Assembly (NCBI GenBank): GCA_964471115.1
Contig: CAYYFE010000005.1
Location: 62,001-126,000, forward strand
Reading direction: 5' to 3'
Length of the DNA stretch: 64,000 nt
Source: SYFT01 sp964471115
GTDB lineage: Bacteria > Acidobacteriota > Vicinamibacteria > Vicinamibacterales > SCN-69-37
This document shows, piece by piece, positions 1 through 9,014 of the stretch; the stretch's first letter is position 1, and each line of letters begins with the position of its first letter. The translations under genes were made by a program, and so were the position numbers. The notes under the pieces are model-generated. The model did no database searches, had not been told where the DNA came from, and saw nothing but the letters and a program-made list of their open reading frames with translations.

Positions 1-772
1 GGTGATGGATGCGCAGGGCCGGGAGCGACGCGTGGCCGTTCCGGTCGCCGACCCGCAGGCCGCTCTTCAGCGGGTGCAGGACAGGCCCGGCGCGTCGTGG
101 CTGCAGCGACGAGGCGAGTCGTACTGGATGGAGTTCGACGCCGCGACCCGCACACTGTTCGTGCAGTACAACCGCGCGGACTCGGAACTGGATACGGACC
201 CTCTCGTGCAATTCGGCGCGCGGCTCGTGCAGCTGGTCGAGCGCGAGAAGCCGGCGCGCATCGTCGTGGACTTGCGGTGGAACAGCGGCGGCTCGGCGTG
301 GTGGTCCAACATCCTGCTCAACGCGCTGATTCGAGCCGAGCCGATCATCGCCTCGGCGCGCGGCCGCCATCGCGTGCCCCATGGCCGGTTGTTCGTGTTG
401 ATCGGACCGTCCACGTTTTCGCAAGGCACCAATCTCGCGCTGGACCTCGAGGCGCACACCAACGCGACGTTCGTCGGGGTCCCGACCGGCGGCCGCCCGA
501 ATGTGTTCAGCGGTCCGGGACGCCTCACTCTCCCGCGCACCGGCCTGGTGGTGCGCTACTCCAACGGCTGGTACATGGGTTCGCGGCCTGGCGACACACG
601 GGATGCGCTCATGCCTGACATCGCGGCCGACATCACCGCCGAGGATCTCCGCGCCGGCAGCGATCCCGCCATGCGCGCGATCCTGCGCCCTAGTCAGCCC
701 GAAGGAGCGCGGCAGGATCGATCCGCGCGGCCCGGCGCGCGGGCGCCAGAGCCGCGAGCGCCGCGACGCTGA
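1..772 (+). CDS. S41-family (tail-specific type) peptidase, 3' part
   Basis: This is the C-terminal part of a protein that begins before the window; the frame is open from base 1 and the first in-window start codons need not be the true start. The segment VDLRWNSGG matches the 'DLRxNxGG' strand-loop of S41 (C-terminal processing) peptidases. It is followed by a GPSTFSQGTN segment where the family places its nucleophilic serine, and by VGVPTGGRPN, which resembles the family's GxxTxGK region. The usual lysine there is not obvious (Arg instead), so catalytic competence is uncertain. The protein ends in a Pro/Arg/Ala-rich tail. Its last 83 bp overlap the end of the convergent permease gene. The substrate is unknown; related secreted S41-like proteins act on extracytoplasmic proteins. 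Confidence 0.7.
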   Translation, partial: VMDAQGRERRVAVPVADPQAALQRVQDRPGASWLQRRGESYWMEFDAATRTLFVQYNRADSELDTDPLVQFGARLVQLVEREKPARIVVDLRWNSGGSAWWSNILLNALIRAEPIIASARGRHRVPHGRLFVLIGPSTFSQGTNLALDLEAHTNATFVGVPTGGRPNVFSGPGRLTLPRTGLVVRYSNGWYMGSRPGDTRDALMPDIAADITAEDLRAGSDPAMRAILRPSQPEGARQDRSARPGARAPEPRAPRR

Positions 773-3323
773 GCAACACGATCGCGGCGCTGCCAAGTGT
801 CCACGGGTCCCCGGCCTCGACGCCGTAGAGGAAGCCGCTGACCAGCCGCCCACCCGCCACACTGGCCGCAATGCCGAGGACGACACCGGCCGCCGCCGGG
901 CGCAAGGCGCCCGACACCACGCTGCGCCCCAACTCAGCCGGTGATGCGCCCAGGGCCAGTCGCACGCCGTGTTCACGTTCACGTGTCGCCACGGCGTAGG
1001 CCGTCACCGAATACACACCCAGGGCCGCCAGCAGCAAAGCCACTGCGGCCAGCCCAGCGACCAGCACCGCGCGGAACCGTTCATCGGACAACGTGGCGCT
1101 GACCACGTCTTCTAGACGGCGTGGTTCGGCGACAGGTACGGCCGGATCGATCTCGGCCAGGCGAGCCCGAATGGCCGGCAACACGGCAAGCGGGTCGCCG
1201 CTCGACACCCGCACCGCCATGGTTTGCGGCCGACGACCCGCCTGGGACCACGGCAGGATGAGTTGCGGGGCACCGGCCGCCGACAGCGATCCCTGATGGA
1301 CGTCACCCACCACGCCCACGATCTCCCATTGCCGCCCGGAATACGGCACACGTTGTCCCACCGGCGCGGACGGATCCGGTAACAGCGCAACCGCCGACTC
1401 GGTGATCATCGCCACGGCCGCATCCGACGCCTGCTCGGCCTCGGTGAGCGCGCGGCCCCTCAGCACCGGAATCCCAAGTACGTCGTAGTACTGGTGCGAT
1501 GTGATGTTGACGCGAACCATGACACGCTCCTCTGCAGATCGACCCGGAGGTGTCACAGGAAACGACCAGCCGCTGGAGACAAACGGCACGCCAATCGCCA
1601 GCGCGGCCGACTGCACGCCAGGGATGGTCGACACGGCCTCGAGCGCCGCGCGGTGAAACGCTGTCGTCTGCCCCGCCGCACCGTAGCGTGATCCCGGCGG
1701 CGTGGCGGAGAACACGAGCACGCCCTCACTTCGGAACCCGGGATCCACCGAGGCCAGGCGCACGAACGTGCGCATCAGCAGCACGCCGGCCGTCATCAGG
1801 ACGATCGAGAACGCCACCTGCGCGCAGATGAGCGCCGACCGCACTCGTCGATCCGCACGGGTGCCGGTCTGTCGATTCGATGCCTGTATCTGAATCATGG
1901 CCGCGCGACCGGCGTGACGCATCTGCGGCAGCGCCAGCACGAGCGCGGCGAGCGCGGTGAGTACAGCCAAGGCGCCAAACACCACGCCACCCGGGGCGAG
2001 GTGGGCCGCGGGGAGCGCGGCCGGATACGCCGCCACGAATCCTCTGACCAGCAGCGGCAGCAGTCCCATGGCCACGCCACCGCCAATGGCGGCCAGCAGC
2101 AGCGATTCGATGCCGACCTGGCGGCGCAGCAGCGCGGGACCGGCGCCAAGCGCCCGCCGGACCGAAAACTCGCGGCGCCGTTCCTCGGACTGTGCCAACA
2201 GCAGGTTCACGAGGTTGGCGGCGGCCACCAGCAACACCGCGAGGATCGCCGCCGCAATCAGCGCCGCCACCGATCGGCTGTCGCCCAGGAGCGCCACGCG
2301 AATCGGTTCGGCGGTGACGCCGGTTCGGCGCGCGTTGCTCGCGGGATACGTCTGCGCAAGCTGTTGCGCAACGGCGGTCAGCTCGGCCGCAGCCGCGTCA
2401 CTCGTCGCATCCGCCTGGACGCGTCCGACGGCAGTCAGCCATCCAGTCCCGCGCTGATGCTGCCAGAACACGCCTGGCTGTGCGATCAGGGGCACCCACA
2501 CGTCGTGGGCCTCAGCGGGAAAGCCGACGGAGAGCGCGGGCAGCACGCCGGCGATCAGGTAGGGTTGCTCATCAAACATGATCGTGCGGCCCACCGCTGC
2601 CGGGTCGCCGCCGAATTCGCGCAACCAGAACTGATGCGTCAGCACAACGACGCGTTCACGGCCGGGCTGGAACTCGTCGGCGGTGAAGGCGCGGCCCGCG
2701 TGCACCTGCACACCGAGCACGCGATCGAAATCCGGCCCCACACGCATGGCGCGGATGCGCCGGGCATCGCCGTGGCCCGTCAGCGTGTACGTCTCGGACA
2801 CGTAGCCGCTGACCGCCGAGAACAGCCGGCTGGCGCGCCGCCAGTCATCAAGGTCCTGCAACGACACGACCGGGATGCTGGCGCGTGACGGTCGCGCGGA
2901 CGCCAGGTCGGGCCCGGTCGTCCAGAGGTGGACGATGCGCGCTTCGTCTGGGAACGGCAGTGGACGCGCGGCCAGACCATACAAGACGGCTCCAGCGGCG
3001 CCAGCCGCGCCGAGCGCCAGCCCAAGCGTGGCGATGACCGCACCGGCGGTCCGAGGATGCCGCGCGAGCCATCGAAGCGCCTGACGGAGATCGTCGCCGG
3101 CCGGGCGCTGTGACGACAGCCGGGACGCGGCACCGGCGCGCCTGGCCAGCAGGGGCACCATCGAGGTGATCGCCTGTCGCCAGTACCATCGACGCGCGGC
3201 GGATGGTCCCCGCTCCGCCGTGAGCTGGGCCAGTTCCTCATCAAGGTCCTTCAGCAGGAACGCGCGGTCTGCCGGCCTGGTTGCCATCGAGAGCAGCGCG
3301 CGCGCCAGACGTGGCGGCGTCAT
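690..3323 (-). CDS. ADOP-type FtsX/MacB-like permease with prefix domain
   Basis: An 877-residue membrane protein of the acidobacterial duplicated orphan permease type. An N-terminal soluble prefix (about residues 1-65, charged and helical) precedes TM1 (about 90-115) and a MacB-like periplasmic core (about 125-330). Then come a block of three TMs, a second core (about 530-730) and a final FtsX block (about 745-870). The segments LAAANLVNLLLAQS and VRRALGAGPALL are typical of the FtsX domain. No ATP-binding subunit is adjacent, as expected for this family, so substrate and energy source are unknown. Its ATG overlaps the stop of the upstream PadR gene by 4 nt (ATGA), so the two are translationally coupled and the PadR protein probably controls it. 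Confidence 0.9.
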   Translation of the reverse strand: MTPPRLARALLSMATRPADRAFLLKDLDEELAQLTAERGPSAARRWYWRQAITSMVPLLARRAGAASRLSSQRPAGDDLRQALRWLARHPRTAGAVIATLGLALGAAGAAGAVLYGLAARPLPFPDEARIVHLWTTGPDLASARPSRASIPVVSLQDLDDWRRASRLFSAVSGYVSETYTLTGHGDARRIRAMRVGPDFDRVLGVQVHAGRAFTADEFQPGRERVVVLTHQFWLREFGGDPAAVGRTIMFDEQPYLIAGVLPALSVGFPAEAHDVWVPLIAQPGVFWQHQRGTGWLTAVGRVQADATSDAAAAELTAVAQQLAQTYPASNARRTGVTAEPIRVALLGDSRSVAALIAAAILAVLLVAAANLVNLLLAQSEERRREFSVRRALGAGPALLRRQVGIESLLLAAIGGGVAMGLLPLLVRGFVAAYPAALPAAHLAPGGVVFGALAVLTALAALVLALPQMRHAGRAAMIQIQASNRQTGTRADRRVRSALICAQVAFSIVLMTAGVLLMRTFVRLASVDPGFRSEGVLVFSATPPGSRYGAAGQTTAFHRAALEAVSTIPGVQSAALAIGVPFVSSGWSFPVTPPGRSAEERVMVRVNITSHQYYDVLGIPVLRGRALTEAEQASDAAVAMITESAVALLPDPSAPVGQRVPYSGRQWEIVGVVGDVHQGSLSAAGAPQLILPWSQAGRRPQTMAVRVSSGDPLAVLPAIRARLAEIDPAVPVAEPRRLEDVVSATLSDERFRAVLVAGLAAVALLLAALGVYSVTAYAVATREREHGVRLALGASPAELGRSVVSGALRPAAAGVVLGIAASVAGGRLVSGFLYGVEAGDPWTLGSAAIVLLSVAALAALAPARRAARIDPAALLRAD

Positions 3324-3652
3324 CGCGCGCCTCTGTGCCCGGCCATGCCCGGCAGCATCCGCGCGAGCATGGCCGCGGAGTGGTCAAGCGTGCGGCGGCC
3401 TTCCGGGGTCAGCCGCGCGAACTTGCGCGAACGGCCGCCGGGGATGGGCAACGGATCGGAGATCTCAAACACGACAAGGCCTTTCTCCGCCAGGCGCTCA
3501 AGCGTGGCGTAGACGGCGCCGATGGCGACCGGCCGCCCGGCGCGCGACTCGATTTCGCGGCAGATGGTCATGCCGTACGCGTCATCACCGAGCCGGACGA
3601 TGGCGCCCATCACGTACAGCTCGAACTCTCCCAGGTAGCTTCCCTTCGGCAT
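3320..3652 (-). CDS. PadR-family transcriptional regulator
   Basis: A 110-residue winged-helix repressor-type protein. The N-terminal MPKGSYLGEFELYVMGAI and the following DAYGMTICREIE (recognition-helix region) are diagnostic for the PadR class paired with ADOP permeases. The wing segment AVYATLERLAEKGLV and the GGRSRKFARLTPEG strand complete the fold. It is the first gene of a two-gene operon with the ADOP permease (4-nt overlap). A TTGACA hexamer lies about 30 nt upstream of the ATG. PadR proteins usually repress their own operon and respond to small hydrophobic effectors; the effector here is unknown. Confidence 0.92.
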   Translation of the reverse strand: MPKGSYLGEFELYVMGAIVRLGDDAYGMTICREIESRAGRPVAIGAVYATLERLAEKGLVVFEISDPLPIPGGRSRKFARLTPEGRRTLDHSAAMLARMLPGMAGHRGAR

Positions 3653-3661
3653 GGTCTTGAT

Positions 3662-3687
3662 CTTCTACAAACGTGAACATCTGTCAA
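3662..3687 (-). promoter_or_regulatory. candidate promoter of the PadR/ADOP operon
   Basis: On the minus strand a perfect -35-like TTGACA (3682-3687) precedes a TAGAAG hexamer (3662-3667). The 14-nt spacer is shorter than usual, so the exact -10 is uncertain. It is the only -35 consensus I noticed next to a gene start in this window. Confidence 0.3.
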
Positions 3688-3709
3688 GAAGTTCCCGGGA
3701 CCGGCGTGG

Positions 3710-3715
3710 CATGAT
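3710..3715 (+). promoter_or_regulatory. candidate -10 box of the UvrA-like gene
   Basis: CATGAT ends 8 nt before the ATG at 3724, with no Shine-Dalgarno sequence between. It fits the xAxxxT pattern seen before many starts in the window, but weakly. Confidence 0.25.
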
Positions 3716-3723
3716 GACGAACC

Positions 3724-6096
3724 ATGCCTGCTCCGAAGCGTCATCCCGCCGACGCGCACGACCTGATTCGCATCCAGGGCGCCCGTCAGAACAACCTCAA
3801 GGACATCAGCGTCGAGATTCCCAAACGCCGCCTGACCGTCTTCACCGGCGTGTCCGGTTCCGGGAAGTCGTCATTGGTGTTCGGCACGATCGCGGCGGAA
3901 TCGCAACGGCTGATCAACGAAACGTACAGCGCGTTCCTGCAGGGCTTCATGCCGTCCCTCCGCCGGCCGGAAGTGGACGTCCTTGAAGGTCTCACCACGG
4001 CCATCATCGTCGACCAGGAACGGATGGGCGCGAACGCGCGCTCGACGGTGGGGACGGCGACCGATGCGAACGCGATGCTGCGGGTGTTATGGAGCCGCAT
4101 CGGCAAGCCGCACATCGGATCGTCAAACGCGTTTTCGTTCAACGTGCCATCGGTCAAGGCCGTGGGCGCGATCACCGTGGAGAAAGGCACGGGCGCGCGG
4201 CCGCAGAAGGTGACCTACAGCGTCACCGGCGGCATGTGCCCGAAGTGTGAGGGCATGGGGTCGGTCAATGACATCGACCTCAAGGAGATCTACGACGAGA
4301 ACAAATCGTTGCACGAAGGCGCGCTGAAGGTGCCCGGGTATACCGCCGATGGCTGGCACATGCGGGCGTTTGCCGCGGCCGGGGTGGATCCCGATACCCC
4401 CATCAAGAAGCTCTCGAAGAAGGCGCTGCACACGTTCCTCTACAATGAGCCGATCAAGGTCAAGGTCGACAAGATCAACCTGACGTATGAAGGGCTGATT
4501 CCGCGCATCCAGAAGTCGTTTCTCTCGAAGGATGTGGACGCGCTGCAGCCGCACATCCGGGCGTTCGTCGAACGCGCGGTCACCTTTTCGACGTGCCCCG
4601 ACTGCAAGGGCACCCGGCTCAACGAGGCGGCGCGCTCCTCGAAGATCAAGGGCATCAACATCGCCGAGGCTTGTGCGATGCAGATCAGCGATCTGGCCGA
4701 CTGGATGCGCGGCATCAAGGAGCCGTCGGTCGCGCCGCTGCTGGCGAAGCTCCAGCACACGCTCGACTCCTTCGTGGAGATCGGTCTGGGATACCTGAGC
4801 CTCGACCGGCCGGCCGGCACGTTGTCGGGCGGCGAAGCGCAACGCACGAAGATGGTGGGCCACCTCGGATCGGCGCTGACCGATGTGACGTACGTGTTCG
4901 ACGAGCCGTCGATTGGGCTGCATCCACACGACCAGCGGCGGATGAACGATCTGCTGGTCCGCCTGCGCGACCACGGCAACACGGTGCTGGTGGTGGAACA
5001 CAAGCCGGAGATCATCGCGATGGCCGATCACATCGTGGACCTGGGACCGGGCGCGGGGTCGGCGGGAGGCGAGGTCGTGTATCAGGGCAGTGTGGACGGG
5101 CTCCGGGCGAGCGGCACCCTGACCGGCCGGCACCTGCGCACGCGCGCGGCGCTCAAGGACCACGTGCGGTCGCCCACCGGCGTCATGAAGGTGCGAGGCG
5201 CGCGTACGCACAATCTGAAGAACGTCAACGTCGACATTCCACTGGGTGTGCTTGTTGTCGTCACCGGGGTCGCCGGCTCGGGCAAGAGTTCGCTGATCCA
5301 TGACTCGGTGGCCGGTCGCGAAGGGGTCGTGACGATCGATCAGGGGCTGATTCGTGGGTCGCGCCGCAGCAATCCGGCCACCTACACCGGTGTGCTGGAC
5401 CCGATCCGGGCGGCGTTTGCCAAGGCGAACGGCGTGAAGCCGGCGCTCTTCAGCGCCAACTCGGAAGGGGCGTGTCCCACGTGCAACGGCGCGGGAGTCA
5501 TCTATACCGACCTCGCGATGATGGCGGGTGTCGCGACGATCTGTGAAGAGTGCCAGGGCAAACGGTTCCAGGCATCGGTGCTCGAATACCGGCTTGGGTC
5601 GCGGAACATCGCGGAGGTCCTCGACATGCCGGTGGACGAGGCCACGCGGTTCTTCGCCGACGGAAAGGCGAAGACGCCGGCCGCCCACGCCATCCTCAGC
5701 CGCATGGCGGACGTGGGCCTCGGCTATCTGCGCCTTGGGCAGCCGCTGACGACCCTCTCAGGCGGTGAACGCCAGCGCCTGAAGCTGGCGACGTACATGG
5801 GCGACGCGGGCGGTGTGTACGTGCTCGACGAACCCACGACCGGCCTCCACCTGGCGGATCTCGACCGCCTGCTCGGCCTGCTCGATCGCCTCGTCGACGC
5901 CGGCAAGTCCGTGATCGTCATCGAACATCACCAGTCGGTGATGGCGCATGCGGACTGGATCATCGACCTCGGGCCGGGCGCGGGCCATGACGGGGGCACG
6001 ATCGTGTTCGAAGGGACGCCCGCGCAGCTGGTCAAGGCGAAGTCGACCCTCACGGGGAAACATCTGGCGGAGTACGCCCGCAACCGGACAGCCTGA
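3724..6096 (+). CDS. UvrA-like ABC ATPase (short UvrA2/DrrC-type)
   Basis: A 790-residue double ABC protein related to excinuclease subunit UvrA but clearly shorter than the roughly 940-residue housekeeping form. Walker A of the first half is GVSGSGKSS (about residue 42); the second is GVAGSGKSS. Signatures LSGGEAQRTK and LSGGERQRLK are followed by Walker B VFDEPSIGLH and VLDEPTTGLH. Zinc-type cysteine pairs (CPKC, CPDC, CPTC, CEEC) are present. Short UvrA paralogues occur beside drug-resistance genes in antibiotic producers (DrrC) and as UvrA2 in stress-tolerant bacteria; none has a settled general function. The N-terminal region between the Walker A motif and the signature looks reduced, so UvrB binding may be lost. 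It stands alone between divergent and downstream unrelated genes. Confidence 0.9.
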   Translation: MPAPKRHPADAHDLIRIQGARQNNLKDISVEIPKRRLTVFTGVSGSGKSSLVFGTIAAESQRLINETYSAFLQGFMPSLRRPEVDVLEGLTTAIIVDQERMGANARSTVGTATDANAMLRVLWSRIGKPHIGSSNAFSFNVPSVKAVGAITVEKGTGARPQKVTYSVTGGMCPKCEGMGSVNDIDLKEIYDENKSLHEGALKVPGYTADGWHMRAFAAAGVDPDTPIKKLSKKALHTFLYNEPIKVKVDKINLTYEGLIPRIQKSFLSKDVDALQPHIRAFVERAVTFSTCPDCKGTRLNEAARSSKIKGINIAEACAMQISDLADWMRGIKEPSVAPLLAKLQHTLDSFVEIGLGYLSLDRPAGTLSGGEAQRTKMVGHLGSALTDVTYVFDEPSIGLHPHDQRRMNDLLVRLRDHGNTVLVVEHKPEIIAMADHIVDLGPGAGSAGGEVVYQGSVDGLRASGTLTGRHLRTRAALKDHVRSPTGVMKVRGARTHNLKNVNVDIPLGVLVVVTGVAGSGKSSLIHDSVAGREGVVTIDQGLIRGSRRSNPATYTGVLDPIRAAFAKANGVKPALFSANSEGACPTCNGAGVIYTDLAMMAGVATICEECQGKRFQASVLEYRLGSRNIAEVLDMPVDEATRFFADGKAKTPAAHAILSRMADVGLGYLRLGQPLTTLSGGERQRLKLATYMGDAGGVYVLDEPTTGLHLADLDRLLGLLDRLVDAGKSVIVIEHHQSVMAHADWIIDLGPGAGHDGGTIVFEGTPAQLVKAKSTLTGKHLAEYARNRTA

Positions 6097-6101
6097 GGCG
6101 G

Positions 6102-6107
6102 TAGACT
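6102..6107 (+). promoter_or_regulatory. candidate -10 box, leaderless-type start
   Basis: TAGACT ends 7 nt before the ATG at 6115 and lies in the 18-nt gap after the UvrA-like stop. No Shine-Dalgarno sequence is visible, so transcription could begin at or next to the start codon. Confidence 0.4.
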
Positions 6108-6114
6108 CCCGCGC

Positions 6115-8559
6115 ATGTCCAGACTGCCCGTGGCCATCGGGCTGCTCCTTACCGGGGCTGTCGCGGCGCTCGTGTGTGTCGTGGCCCCGGCGCCAGCCCC
6201 GATTGCAGCGGCCCGAAACGGCGACCAGTGGCTGCACGTGACACGCGCCTATCCCACGGGCCGGATCCCGGATCTGCGTCCGACACTCGATCGCATCACC
6301 GGCGACCGGCGGGAGGCGCGGCGCGCCAGACCCGCGCTCGACGTCCCACACACAGCCTGGGTCAACATCGGCCCCAGTCCGATCCACGTCCAGAACACGC
6401 AGCCATACGCGGGGCGCATCACCGCGGTGGCGACACATCCGACCAACCCGTCAATCATCTACATCGGCGCCGACGCCGGCGGCATCTGGCGCTCGGCGGA
6501 CGCAGGTGTCACGTGGACATCACTGACCGACGACCTGCCGCTGCCGGCGATTCAGTGGATCGCCATCGACCCGGTCAACCCGCAGCTGATGTACGCCACC
6601 ACGATTCAACGGGCCTACCCGGCACGCTGGCTGCGATCGACCGATGGAGGTGTCACGTGGGACGTCTCGACGCTGACCCTGACGGACGGCCGTCAGTTGT
6701 CGCCGGCGTTGTGCGCGGTCAATGTCTTCAAGGCCTGCATCCCGCCATCGTCGGGCCGCATCCTCATCGACCCGACGCGCGCGGGCTCGCCCAACACCAG
6801 CACCGTGTTCTTCGTCGGCGCCAGCCACATCCTGCGTTCGGACGACAGCGGGCGCACGTTCCGCCCTGTGCTGACGTTGCCGGTGGACTTCGACTTCGCG
6901 GGCGCGTCGGCGCCGGCCGACAACCCTGAAGCGCCTTACCTTCGCGATGCGGTGATCGACCCCACCAGGCCGGAACGGCTGTACGCCGTGGTCGCCCAAC
7001 CCCGCTGCCTGGATGCGGCATGCGGGCGCATGGAAAGCGCCATCGTGGCGTACCGCAGTTTCAACGGCGGCGCCAACTGGACATCGCACACGTTGACGAC
7101 GGTGGGGGAATACGTGCTGGCCGACGACCTCAACGTCCGGTACGCCGATCCGGGCGCGGTGTACGTGCCTCGGGCGAGGGTCGCGATCGCCCCGTCGGCA
7201 CCGGATACGGTCGCCATCGCCGTCCGAGATCTCGTGCGCGCGCAGCCGCGTGTGTTTCGCAGCACCACCGCGGGTGACGAGTGGACGGAAACCACGCCGC
7301 CGGCCACATCGCTGACCTGGCCGCTGGCCCTCGCCTTTTCACCAACCGACGCCAATACGATGTACGTCGGCAGCAACGCGGCGTACAGGACGACCAACGG
7401 CGGCCAGTCGTGGAGCACGTTGTCGCCCACCCACGCCGACAACATCATCGTGACGTTCACGGCCGACGGCGTGCCGCTCATCGGCAGCGACGGGGGCCTC
7501 TATCGCGGAGGCACGGGGACCAGCCTGACCGTCCTTCATCACAAGCTGCCCATCACGGAGTTCTATTCGGTGGCCACGCACCCGTCCAATCCGTTGCTGA
7601 TGGCCGGCGGCACGCAGGACAACGGCACACTGGTCTACCAGGGGGCGGTGGGCTGGTCGCTCATCACCGGCGGGGACGGCGGCGACACCGTCTGGGATCC
7701 GAACCCGCAGAACACGATCCTCTACGCCGAAATCGAGTGGATCCGCATCGGGTCGGGCAACGTCTTCCAGTTCTTCCGCTGTCAGGTGGGCGGATGCCTG
7801 CAGCGCAGGACCGGCATCGATCTCACTCTGGAAGGTCCGTTCATCCCACGTATGGCGATGGACCCCTCCAACCCCGCCACCATCTGGTTGACCGTCGAGC
7901 GGCTCTTCCGGACCGACAACCGGGCGGATTCATGGACGGCCGCGTCGCCCTCGGTGCGCGACCTCGAGCGCTGCTGGACCGACCCCACGGCAGGCCGCCG
8001 GTGCGCACCGGCGCGCTACTTCACCGCGGCGGCCGTCGCGCCCACGGCCTCGCACATCGTGTATGCCGGCACGCTTAATGGCGACGTCTGGCGCACCACC
8101 GATCGCGGCGCCACGTGGCAAAGTGTCGCCGGCACCGAGGCCGGACCGCTGCCCGTCCGCGCCGTCACCGACATCGTTGTTGACCCCCTCGACGCAAACA
8201 TCGTGTACGTCGCCTATTCCGGCTTTGCGTCGGCAGGCGCTGGGAATGGTCACGTCTTCCGCTCCACCAACGGCGGACAGACCTGGACGGATGTGACCGG
8301 CACCCTGCCGGACGTGCCGGTCAACACGTTGCTGATCGACCCGGACTCGGTGGGCTCGGCCACGCCGGTGTTGCTGGCCGGCACGGACGTGGGGGTCTAC
8401 CGCGCGGCGCTCAGTGGATCGGGAACGTGGGTCCCGTACGGCACTGGCTTTCCCCCGGTCATCGTCACCCGCCTGGCCTGGAACACGACGACGAGGCAGT
8501 TGGTGGCGGCCACATATGGCCGCGGGGTGTGGGTGCTGTCGAACCGGTTTGCGCGATGA
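6115..8559 (+). CDS. secreted Asp-box beta-propeller (sortilin/sialidase-like)
   Basis: An 814-residue exported protein. The N-terminus has a hydrophobic signal segment (about residues 8-30) ending near an Ala/Pro-rich cleavage region. The mature part carries about nine Asp-box-like turns of the type S-x-D/N-x-G-x-T-W (SADAGVTW, STDGGVTW, SFNGGANW, TTNGGQSW, TTDRGATW, STNGGQTW and others), separated by DPxNPxxxY strands. These mark the VPS10/BNR beta-propeller superfamily. No sialidase catalytic Arg triad is evident, so it is more likely a binding or scaffold propeller than an enzyme; the common automatic label 'glycosyl hydrolase' should be treated with caution. Its stop overlaps the ATG of the next lipoprotein gene (ATGA). 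Confidence 0.85.
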   Translation: MSRLPVAIGLLLTGAVAALVCVVAPAPAPIAAARNGDQWLHVTRAYPTGRIPDLRPTLDRITGDRREARRARPALDVPHTAWVNIGPSPIHVQNTQPYAGRITAVATHPTNPSIIYIGADAGGIWRSADAGVTWTSLTDDLPLPAIQWIAIDPVNPQLMYATTIQRAYPARWLRSTDGGVTWDVSTLTLTDGRQLSPALCAVNVFKACIPPSSGRILIDPTRAGSPNTSTVFFVGASHILRSDDSGRTFRPVLTLPVDFDFAGASAPADNPEAPYLRDAVIDPTRPERLYAVVAQPRCLDAACGRMESAIVAYRSFNGGANWTSHTLTTVGEYVLADDLNVRYADPGAVYVPRARVAIAPSAPDTVAIAVRDLVRAQPRVFRSTTAGDEWTETTPPATSLTWPLALAFSPTDANTMYVGSNAAYRTTNGGQSWSTLSPTHADNIIVTFTADGVPLIGSDGGLYRGGTGTSLTVLHHKLPITEFYSVATHPSNPLLMAGGTQDNGTLVYQGAVGWSLITGGDGGDTVWDPNPQNTILYAEIEWIRIGSGNVFQFFRCQVGGCLQRRTGIDLTLEGPFIPRMAMDPSNPATIWLTVERLFRTDNRADSWTAASPSVRDLERCWTDPTAGRRCAPARYFTAAAVAPTASHIVYAGTLNGDVWRTTDRGATWQSVAGTEAGPLPVRAVTDIVVDPLDANIVYVAYSGFASAGAGNGHVFRSTNGGQTWTDVTGTLPDVPVNTLLIDPDSVGSATPVLLAGTDVGVYRAALSGSGTWVPYGTGFPPVIVTRLAWNTTTRQLVAATYGRGVWVLSNRFAR

Positions 8560-8993
8560 ACAGGCGAATTCTCGCGACGATGGTGCTGGCGCAGCTGCTG
8601 ATCGGGCTGATCTCGATCGCAGGCTGCGACAAGGCGCCCACCACACCAACGGTGTCGCTGGCGGGCACATGGACCGGCACCTGGACGTTTCGCGTCGGGG
8701 GCGCGACGGTCACCGACACGGTGTCGTTCACGCTGACGCAGGGCAGCGGAAATGCGAGCGGGACGTGGACATCGACCGGTGGTCCATCGGGCTCAGTGAT
8801 CATCAGTCCCGCCACAAACATCACCGGCTCGTTCCGCATCACCCAGACGCTGCTCAACGGTCAGGTGTGTGAAGCCAACACCTCGCTCACGGGCACGGCC
8901 GGTGACGCCAGTCTCCGGTTCACGGTCGGAGCATTGACGTCATTCGGCCTGTGCCAGTGGGCGACCGATCAGCAGTTCGATCTGACGCGCTGA
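8556..8993 (+). CDS. small predicted lipoprotein
   Basis: A 145-residue protein of unknown function. I chose the ATG at 8556 because it overlaps the upstream stop by 4 nt and gives a clean type II signal peptide: a basic start, a hydrophobic stretch and the lipobox IAGC with Cys24. A longer upstream frame exists but would remove the signal. The mature part is Thr/Ser/Gly-rich and predicted all-beta (TWTGTWTF, SGTWTSTGG), resembling the small lipocalin-like or beta-sandwich lipoproteins common in Acidobacteriota. Coupling to the beta-propeller gene suggests the two act together at the cell surface, which is inference. Confidence 0.75.
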   Translation: MNRRILATMVLAQLLIGLISIAGCDKAPTTPTVSLAGTWTGTWTFRVGGATVTDTVSFTLTQGSGNASGTWTSTGGPSGSVIISPATNITGSFRITQTLLNGQVCEANTSLTGTAGDASLRFTVGALTSFGLCQWATDQQFDLTR

Positions 8994-9014
8994 CCACTCC
9001 GGCGACGCGCTCGG

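Noticed and set aside
4123..5688. Long minus-strand frame antisense to the UvrA-like gene
   Set aside because: Same reasoning: no domain, composition of an antisense shadow, and the sense strand has complete ABC motifs.
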